DNA of 6,210 nucleotides from an uncultured Acetatifactor sp. Lineage in GTDB: Bacteria > Bacillota > Clostridia > Lachnospirales > Lachnospiraceae. This document shows, one piece after another, positions 1 to 4,858 of the stretch. Position numbers and translations under genes: made by a program. The stretch's first letter is position 1, and each line of letters begins with the position of its first letter. The notes under the pieces were generated by a model. That model saw nothing but the letters and a program-made list of their open reading frames with translations, was not told the DNA's origin and did no database searches. Where the stretch lies: NCBI GenBank assembly GCA_948496895.1, contig CAOOJO010000170.1, positions 1 to 6,210 of the forward strand, given 5' to 3'.

Positions 1-1
1 C

Positions 2-1060
2 ATCTACATCGTCTTCACCTCCGGCTCCACGGGAATCCCCAAGGGCGTGGCGGCCTGCCACAGGTCAGTGATAGATTATATCGAGAGGCTGTCGGAGATT
101 TTGAACTTTGACGAAGATACTGTCTTCGGAAACCAGTCGCCCCTCTATTTCGACGCCTGCCTGAAGGAGCTGTACCCTACGCTGAAATTCGGGGCCACCA
201 CCTACCTGATTCCCAGGGAGCTTTTCTCCGTCCCGGTGAAGCTGGTGGAATACCTGAACACCTATGGAATCAACACCATCTGCTGGGTGGTCTCCGCCCT
301 GACCATGATAAGCGCTTTCGGCACCTTTGACACGGTGAAGCCCAGGTTCCTGCGTACTGTGGCCTTCGGCAGCGAGGTGTTCCCCATCAGGCAGTTTCGA
401 ATCTGGCGGGAAGCCCTGCCAGGGGCTGCCTTCACCAATCTGTACGGCCCCACGGAGTGCACGGGGATGTGCTGCTATTACCGGGTGGAACGGGAGTTCG
501 GGGAGGATGAGGCCATTCCCATCGGCAGGCCATTCCCCAATCGGGAGGTTCTGCTGCTGACGCCGGAGGGGAAGCTGGCGGGAGAGGGGCAGGAGGGAGA
601 AATCTGCGTCCGGGGCACGGCCCTGACTTTGGGCTATTACAATGACCCTGCGCGCACGGCAGAGAGCTTCGTCCAGAACCCGCTGAACACGGCCTATCCG
701 GAGCGGATCTACAGGACCGGGGACATAGGCCGCTACAATGAGGCCGGAGAGCTGGTCTTCGTGTCCCGGAAGGACTACCAGATCAAGCACATGGGCCACC
801 GCATCGAGCTGGGAGAGATTGAAGTGAATGTTGACATGCTGCCGGACATCCGCATGGCGGCGTGCATCTACGACGCGGGGAAATCAAAAATCGTGCTGTA
901 CTATGTGGGGGACGCCACAGAGAAGGAGCTGGCCGCGGTCCTGAAGACGAAGCTGCCCCGGTACATGCTGCCCAACCGTATCTTCAGGCTGGATGCCATG
1001 CCCTTTACGGCCAACGGGAAGATCGACAGGGTCACATTGAAGAACATGTATGGAAAATAA
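2..1060 (+). CDS. Amino-acid adenylation enzyme, DltA-like (AMP-binding family), 5'-truncated by window edge
   Basis: The reading frame is open from base 2, so the GTG at 47 is internal and the true start lies upstream; 352 residues are visible of a family usually near 500. Motifs in order (visible numbering): A3 P-loop YIVFTSGSTGIPKGV (2-16), A4 FDA with Asp51, the Asp that normally holds the substrate alpha-amino group, A5 NLYGPTECT (146-154), A7 YRTGD (237-241), A8 GHRIELGEIE (265-274), and A10 NGKIDR (338-343) with catalytic Lys340. The family converts an amino acid plus ATP to aminoacyl-AMP, then loads it on a carrier protein. The complete motif set indicates a working enzyme. The carrier gene follows 40 bases later, so that protein is the likely acceptor. 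Where DltA proteins have FCGEVLP, this one reads FGSEVFP (122-128), so D-alanine specificity should not be assumed. It stands alone, without condensation or thioesterase domains. The adenylation call is firm; the substrate is unknown. Confidence 0.93.
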   Translation: MYIVFTSGSTGIPKGVAACHRSVIDYIERLSEILNFDEDTVFGNQSPLYFDACLKELYPTLKFGATTYLIPRELFSVPVKLVEYLNTYGINTICWVVSALTMISAFGTFDTVKPRFLRTVAFGSEVFPIRQFRIWREALPGAAFTNLYGPTECTGMCCYYRVEREFGEDEAIPIGRPFPNREVLLLTPEGKLAGEGQEGEICVRGTALTLGYYNDPARTAESFVQNPLNTAYPERIYRTGDIGRYNEAGELVFVSRKDYQIKHMGHRIELGEIEVNVDMLPDIRMAACIYDAGKSKIVLYYVGDATEKELAAVLKTKLPRYMLPNRIFRLDAMPFTANGKIDRVTLKNMYGK

Positions 1061-1100
1061 AAGGAATATACATGATAGAGAATAAAAGGAGATACAAGCC

Positions 1101-1331
1101 ATGGAAGAGCTAATGGAGATTCTGCAGGATTTACATCCTGACGTAGATTTTGAGACGGAGGAGCATCTGGTGGACGACAAGATCCTGGACTCCTTCGACA
1201 TCGTCAGCCTCATCGCGGAGATCAATGAGAACTTCGACATCGCCATCACCGCCAGGGACATCCTCCCCGAGAACTTCAATTCCGCGAAGGCGCTGTACGC
1301 CCTGATTCAGAGGCTGGAGGAGGAAGGCTGA
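1101..1331 (+). CDS. Acyl/aminoacyl carrier protein, DltC-like
   Basis: This is a 76-residue, strongly acidic protein, the usual size and charge of a discrete carrier protein. The LDSFDIVSL segment (29-37) carries Ser31, the expected 4'-phosphopantetheine attachment site. The later DIAI...ILPENFNS stretch matches the helix 2 to helix 3 region of DltC-like carriers. It would be modified by a phosphopantetheinyl transferase encoded elsewhere, receive the aminoacyl group from the upstream adenylation enzyme and present it to the downstream MBOAT at the inner membrane face. The start is fixed by AAGGAG at 1086-1091, nine bases before the ATG. Its TGA (1329-1331) lies 8 bases before the MBOAT start, with the MBOAT ribosome site overlapping the stop, which suggests translational coupling. 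The family is clear; the cargo is inferred from context. Confidence 0.93.
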   Translation: MEELMEILQDLHPDVDFETEEHLVDDKILDSFDIVSLIAEINENFDIAITARDILPENFNSAKALYALIQRLEEEG

Positions 1332-1339
1332 GGGCCATC

Positions 1340-2929
1340 ATGCTTTTTACATCATACGGATTTATAGGATTTCTGGCGGTTCTGTTCCTGCTGTACTACA
1401 TTTGTCCCCGGAAATGCCAGTGGGCGCTGCTGTTGGCGTTCAGCTACTGCTTCTATTTCCTGGCGGGGGCGGAATATGTGGTCTTTCTCTGTGTGACCAC
1501 GGTGACGATCTGGTTCGCGGCCTGCCGGATAGAGGACAGCGCGGACAGACAGGCTGCCTACTTAAAGGAGCACAAGGCAGAGCTGTCCAGGGAGGAGAAA
1601 AAGGCCTGCAAGGACAGGCTTAAAAAAGTGCGCCTGGGGTGGATACTGGCGGGTATCCTTTTGAACATCGGCATACTGGCGGTGTTGAAGTACACCAACT
1701 TCGCCATTGCCAACATCAATGGGCTGCTGGGCGCCTTCGGGCAGACGGGGCGGCTTTCTTTCCTGAACCTGGCGCTGCCCTTGGGGATATCCTTCTACAC
1801 CTTCCAGGCCGTGGGGTATCTCATCGACGTGTACCGGGGGACGGTCCGGGCCCAGAGGAACCCCTTCCGCTTCGCCCTGTTCGTGTCCTTCTTTCCCCAG
1901 CTGGTGCAGGGGCCTATCAGCCGGTTCGGCGACCTGTCGGAATCCCTTTACGCGGAGCATCCCTTTGACGCCAGGACGGTGAGCTTCGGCCTGCAGCGCA
2001 TCCTCTGGGGATATTTCAAGAAGATGGTCATAGCGGACAGGATGCTGGTAGGGGTGAACGCGATCATCCATGACGCGGATGCCTGTCAGGGGGCCTATGT
2101 GCTGGTGGGGATGTTCTTTTACGCCTGTGAGCTGTACGCGGATTTCACCGGAGGCATCGACATCACCATCGGAATCGCCCAGACGCTGGGCATCACCCTG
2201 CAGGAGAACTTCGAGAGGCCTTTTTTCTCAAAATCCCTGAAGGAGTACTGGCGCAGATGGCATATTTCCATGGGTACGTGGTTTCGGGACTATATCTTTT
2301 ATCCCATCTCCGTGTGCAGGCCCATGCAGAAATTCAATAAATTCTCCCGCCGCCGTCTGGGGGAGAACCTGGGAAAGCGGCTGCCGGTGTACCTGAGCTC
2401 CTTCGTGGTCTGGTTCGCCACGGGCATCTGGCACGGGGCCAGCTGGAACTTCATCGCCTGGGGGCTGGGCAACTGGGCCGTGCTGATGGTCTCCGAGACA
2501 TTGGAGCCTCTTTACGACAGGTTCCATCAGCGTTTCGGAGCCGGGGGGAAGGCCTACCGGGCCTTTGAGATAGTAAGGACATTCCTATTGGTGTCGGCGT
2601 TGCGTACCTTCGACTGCTATCGCTCCGTGCCCGTGACATTCCGGATGCTCGGCTCCCTGCTCACGGCCCGCAACTGGAACATCCTGTGGGACGGGTCGCT
2701 GCTGGGGCTGGGGCTTAGCCTGCTGGATTACGGGATCCTGGCGGCGGGCGTCATATTGCTTCTGACGGTGAGCCTGGCGCAGCGGCGGGGCAGCGTCAGG
2801 GAGCGGATTGCGGCGAAGCCCTATCCGGTACGGTTCGTTCTGTGGTACGGCCTGTTCCTGGCAGTGCTCCTGGCAGGAGCCTACGGCATAGGGTATGACG
2901 CCAGCCAGTTCATCTATAATCAATTTTGA
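1340..2929 (+). CDS. MBOAT-family O-acyltransferase, AlgI-like, with fused C-terminal acyl-shuttle motif
   Basis: This is a 529-residue polytopic membrane protein, longer than DltB (about 400) and close to AlgI-type MBOATs. Many hydrophobic segments are visible, including about 5-21, 27-60, 100-118, 142-162, 251-268, 351-382, 455-480 and 498-516. A highly charged loop lies at 63-98. The MBOAT signature runs from RRWHISM with His308 and the following WFRDYIFYP to WHGASW with the near-invariant His365. The protein ends in QFIYNQF, in which residues 524-529 fit the FxYxxF hexapeptide. In MBOAT envelope-acylation systems the tyrosine of this motif is the acyl shuttle, carried by DltX in classical dlt systems and fused to the MBOAT in others. 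Tyr526 is thus the likely acceptor of the carrier-bound group on the outer face. The start has AGGG at 1331-1334, five bases before the ATG. Order and spacing tie it to the carrier upstream and the DltD-like partner downstream. The family is very secure; the substrate is not known. Confidence 0.95.
   Translation: MLFTSYGFIGFLAVLFLLYYICPRKCQWALLLAFSYCFYFLAGAEYVVFLCVTTVTIWFAACRIEDSADRQAAYLKEHKAELSREEKKACKDRLKKVRLGWILAGILLNIGILAVLKYTNFAIANINGLLGAFGQTGRLSFLNLALPLGISFYTFQAVGYLIDVYRGTVRAQRNPFRFALFVSFFPQLVQGPISRFGDLSESLYAEHPFDARTVSFGLQRILWGYFKKMVIADRMLVGVNAIIHDADACQGAYVLVGMFFYACELYADFTGGIDITIGIAQTLGITLQENFERPFFSKSLKEYWRRWHISMGTWFRDYIFYPISVCRPMQKFNKFSRRRLGENLGKRLPVYLSSFVVWFATGIWHGASWNFIAWGLGNWAVLMVSETLEPLYDRFHQRFGAGGKAYRAFEIVRTFLLVSALRTFDCYRSVPVTFRMLGSLLTARNWNILWDGSLLGLGLSLLDYGILAAGVILLLTVSLAQRRGSVRERIAAKPYPVRFVLWYGLFLAVLLAGAYGIGYDASQFIYNQF
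2909..2926 (+). other. Acyl-shuttle hexapeptide FxYxxF at the MBOAT C-terminus
   Basis: The last six codons before the TGA encode F-I-Y-N-Q-F, an exact fit to the FxYxxF motif described for DltX and for MBOATs with a fused shuttle. The candidate acylated residue is Tyr526 (TAT at 2915-2917). No separate DltX-like microprotein gene is seen in the visible cassette, as expected if the motif is fused. The motif match is direct; function is inferred from the family. Confidence 0.75.
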
Positions 2930-2939
2930 GAAGAGCAAG

Positions 2940-2994
2940 GCCGGATGTTCGGGGAAGAAGGTCCATATGTCGGAAGGATGCCGGGACATCCGGC
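2940..2994 (+). repeat. Perfect 9-bp inverted repeat in the MBOAT/DltD-like gap
   Basis: GCCGGATGT (2940-2948) pairs perfectly with ACATCCGGC (2986-2994), leaving a 37-base loop. A competing short hairpin is possible inside it: GGATG (2976-2980) with CATCC (2987-2991) around a six-base loop. No U-tract follows, so this does not look like an intrinsic terminator. It could be an mRNA structure affecting stability or translation of the downstream gene, or a protein-binding dyad. Confidence 0.5.
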
Positions 2995-3047
2995 GGGAAT
3001 CGGTTTTCGCAAGGGAAGGCATCGAAACGAATGCCCGGCGGACATAG
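2967..3047 (+). CDS. Possible 26-residue leader ORF (hypothetical)
   Basis: An ATG at 2967 is preceded by AGAAGG (2956-2961) at a five-base spacing, a better ribosome site than that of the following gene. The frame runs 26 codons (starting MSEGCRDIRRES) to a TAG at 3045-3047, four bases before the first possible ATG of the DltD-like gene (3052) and ten before the preferred one (3058). The product is hydrophilic, Arg-rich and has no membrane segment, so it does not resemble DltX. It could be a translated leader that couples expression, or a chance frame in GC-rich spacer. Nothing shows that the peptide itself matters. Confidence 0.2.
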   Translation: MSEGCRDIRRESVFAREGIETNARRT

Positions 3048-3048
3048 G
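3046..3048 (+). promoter_or_regulatory. Weak ribosome binding site deciding the DltD-like start
   Basis: AGG lies nine bases before the ATG at 3058 but only three before the ATG at 3052, which favours 3058. A GAGG directly abuts the 3058 start and is too close to serve. The site is weak compared with those of the carrier and lipoprotein genes and overlaps the stop of the possible leader ORF, which is compatible with coupled translation. Confidence 0.4.
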
Positions 3049-3057
3049 TGTATGAGG

Positions 3058-4107
3058 ATGAAAAAGAATACGAAATGGCATAAATGCATAAAAATAGCAG
3101 TATCGGCGTTCATTGTCATCTCCACCTTATTTATGCTGCAGCGCCTGCTGGTGCCCAAGTACGTGGACGATGTGGTGGAGGGCGCGTTCATTGCCGAGTA
3201 TTATCAGGAAGAGAAAGACTTCGATATCGTCTTCATCGGCGACTGCGAGGTGTACGAGAATTTCTCCCCCGCCGTGCTCTGGCAGGAATACGGCATCAAC
3301 AGCTATATCCGGGGCAGCGCCCAGCAGTACATCTGGCAGTCCTACTACCTGCTGGAGGACACCTTGCGGTACGAGACGCCGGACGTGGTGGTGTTCAACG
3401 TGCTGTCGCTGCAGTACGATGAGGCCCAGAGAGAGGCCTACAACCGCATGTCCCTGGAGGGCATGGAGTGGTCTCCCGCCAAGGTGAAGGCCATATTCGC
3501 CTCCATGAAAGAGGAGGAGAATTTCCTGGACTACGTCTTCCCCATCCTGCGCTATCACACCCGGTGGAGCCGGCTGACAGGGACGGATTTAGAATATATG
3601 TTCGATACAAAGTCTGTGTCCCACAACGGCTATTATATGCGGGTGGACGTGAAGCCCGCGGAGAATGTGCCGGAGGGCCGGATTCTGGCAGATTATAGCT
3701 TCGGCGAGAACGCATGGAAGTATCTGGACAAAATGACTGCCCTCTGTCAGGAAAAGGGAATCCAGCTGCTCCTGATAAAGGCACCCAGCCTGTATCCCTA
3801 CTGGTACCCGGAATGGGAGTCCCAGGTGGAGGAGTACGCGGCGGCGAACGGCCTGCGTTACATCAACTTCCTGGAGCTGCAGGAAGATACCGGCATCGAC
3901 TACAGCACGGACACCTACGATGGCGGCCTCCACATGAACCTGTCCGGGGCGGAGAAGCTGTCCCGTTACCTTGGCAGGCTGCTGACGGAGGAGCTGGGGG
4001 TTCCCGACCGCAGGGGCGAAGCCCATCTGGCGGCCCTCTGGGAGGAGAAAATCGCCGCCTATGAGGCGGAGAAGGAAGAGCAATACCGGTATTATGGCAT
4101 GAAATAG
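3058..4107 (+). CDS. Membrane-anchored DltD-like SGNH-fold acyltransferase with Cys at the nucleophile position
   Basis: From ATG 3058 this is 349 residues; ATG 3052 would add two. The frame is open back to a TTG at 2926, but that N-terminal extension is Arg-rich and unlike a protein start. Residues 1-10 are basic and 11-31 form one membrane anchor, placing the rest outside the cell. The core begins with the strand DIVFIGDCEVYENFSP (56-71), the block I position of SGNH and DltD proteins. DltD has GSSE with its catalytic Ser; here it is GDCE, with Cys63. Block V is seen as DTYDGGLHMN (285-294) with Asp288 and His292. A charged, probably helical tail (318-349) follows the core. By analogy with DltD, it would take the group from the MBOAT shuttle tyrosine and pass it to a surface polymer. 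Fold and role are likely; the Cys either acts as nucleophile or marks a changed activity. The polymer is unknown. Confidence 0.8.
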   Translation: MKKNTKWHKCIKIAVSAFIVISTLFMLQRLLVPKYVDDVVEGAFIAEYYQEEKDFDIVFIGDCEVYENFSPAVLWQEYGINSYIRGSAQQYIWQSYYLLEDTLRYETPDVVVFNVLSLQYDEAQREAYNRMSLEGMEWSPAKVKAIFASMKEEENFLDYVFPILRYHTRWSRLTGTDLEYMFDTKSVSHNGYYMRVDVKPAENVPEGRILADYSFGENAWKYLDKMTALCQEKGIQLLLIKAPSLYPYWYPEWESQVEEYAAANGLRYINFLELQEDTGIDYSTDTYDGGLHMNLSGAEKLSRYLGRLLTEELGVPDRRGEAHLAALWEEKIAAYEAEKEEQYRYYGMK

Positions 4108-4135
4108 CAGGATGCTTTATGAGACAATGACTACA

Positions 4136-4141
4136 AAGGAG
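4136..4141 (+). promoter_or_regulatory. Strong ribosome binding site of the lipoprotein gene
   Basis: AAGGAG lies eight bases before the ATG at 4150. The 42-base gap after the DltD-like stop shows no terminator hairpin and no recognisable promoter, so the lipoprotein is probably read from the same transcript with its own strong initiation site. Confidence 0.7.
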
Positions 4142-4149
4142 AGAACAAA

Positions 4150-4824
4150 ATGAAAAAGAAGGAAAGAAAAAATAGCAATCTGAAAAAATGCGCCGTCCTC
4201 CTGGCGGCGGCCATGCTCCTTGCCACAGGCTGCGGACAAGAAGAGAAGACCATCGACGGAAACGTGCAGAACATGGAGCCCGTAGACATTACCTCCGGGT
4301 CGGAAGGGACCGCCGGTACCCCCGGGGAGGGGGAGGCCGCAGGGAGCGGAGAGGGGCAGCAGGGAGGCGGAGCCCAGGACGGGCAGCAAAACCCCGGCCA
4401 GGGCAACGCGGCAGCCGGAGAGGGCTATCTCTTCACCGTAAACGGCGTCACCATAGCCATGGACGCGGATGCCGCGCCCATCCTGGAGCAGCTGGGAGAG
4501 GCGGCATCCTATTTCGAGGCGACCAGCTGCGCTTTCGAAGGCCTGGACAAGACCTACACCTATAATGGCTTCGAGCTGGACACCTACCCCACCGGGGACA
4601 AGGACTACGTGTCCGCAGTGGTCCTGAAGGACGATTCCGTGGCCACCCAGGAGGGCATCTGCATCGGGGACTCCCGGGACAAGGTGCTCCAGGCCTATCC
4701 TGATGGCGGCACGGAGGAAGGCGGCATGATCATCTACAGAAAGGGCGGCATGAAGCTCGTCTTCATCCTCAAGGAGGAGGAAGTGGCCTCCATCGAGTAC
4801 AGGAGCACCGTTCTGGAGAATTAG
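4150..4824 (+). CDS. Lipoprotein of unknown function with Gly/Glu/Gln-rich tether
   Basis: This 224-residue protein starts with a very basic n-region (1-13, seven Lys plus one Arg), then a hydrophobic stretch (14-26) and LATGC with lipobox Cys28, a type II signal peptide for lipid anchoring on the outer face. Residues about 42-92 are low-complexity, rich in Gly, Glu, Gln, Ala and Ser with no predicted fold, and look like a flexible spacer. The C-terminal domain (93-224) begins YLFTVNGVTIAMD and includes the segment CAFEGLDKTYTYNGFELDTY (127-146) and IGDSRDKVLQAYPDGG (172-187). The latter resembles the 'GDS.ekV...yG' turn of BamE/SmpA-like small domains, but this similarity is only from memory of such proteins. 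No catalytic motif is apparent. Following the acylation cassette by 42 bases, it may help the extracellular step or bind the modified polymer; that is context only. Confidence 0.85.
   Translation: MKKKERKNSNLKKCAVLLAAAMLLATGCGQEEKTIDGNVQNMEPVDITSGSEGTAGTPGEGEAAGSGEGQQGGGAQDGQQNPGQGNAAAGEGYLFTVNGVTIAMDADAAPILEQLGEAASYFEATSCAFEGLDKTYTYNGFELDTYPTGDKDYVSAVVLKDDSVATQEGICIGDSRDKVLQAYPDGGTEEGGMIIYRKGGMKLVFILKEEEVASIEYRSTVLEN
4297..4425 (+). repeat. Low-complexity, G-rich linker-coding segment
   Basis: This segment encodes residues 50-92 of the lipoprotein, almost entirely Gly, Glu, Gln, Ala, Ser, Pro and Asn. Bases 4321-4380 are 80% G+C by hand count. The G runs lie on the coding strand. It is imperfect low complexity rather than an exact tandem repeat. 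Confidence 0.7.
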
Positions 4825-4858
4825 ACACAGCGTCGTTCAGAAAGGCCGGGTATATCTG
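4825..4858 (+). other. Lipoprotein/sensor intergenic gap
   Basis: This 34-base gap holds no hairpin with a U-tract and no convincing -35/-10 pair. Either the sensor gene is co-transcribed with the cassette or its promoter lies inside the lipoprotein gene. The only visible signal is the weak AAAGG at 4841-4845. Confidence 0.4.

Noticed and set aside
47..60. GTG at 47 as the start of the adenylation gene
   Set aside because: The frame stays open to base 2 and those codons encode the A3 motif, which lies well inside the protein, so the gene simply enters from the left edge.
65..799. 244-codon minus-strand open frame opposite the adenylation gene
   Set aside because: The plus strand carries every expected adenylation motif in order. 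The minus frame has no domain and follows from high G+C codon bias.
2940..2994. Inverted repeat read as an intrinsic terminator
   Set aside because: The loop is 37 bases and no U-tract follows the stem.
2926..3057. N-terminal extension of the DltD-like protein from TTG 2926
   Set aside because: The 44 extra residues are Arg- and Gly-rich, precede a standard basic-plus-hydrophobic anchor, and the TTG overlaps the MBOAT stop with no good ribosome site.
4127..4153. 8-codon frame ending in an ATGA overlap with the lipoprotein start
   Set aside because: It contains the lipoprotein ribosome site itself, has no ribosome site of its own, and such short overlaps are expected by chance.
4821..4856. 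Promoter-like TAGACA and TATATC pair before the sensor gene
   Set aside because: The spacing is about 23-25 bases, too long for a sigma-70-type promoter, and both boxes are imperfect.
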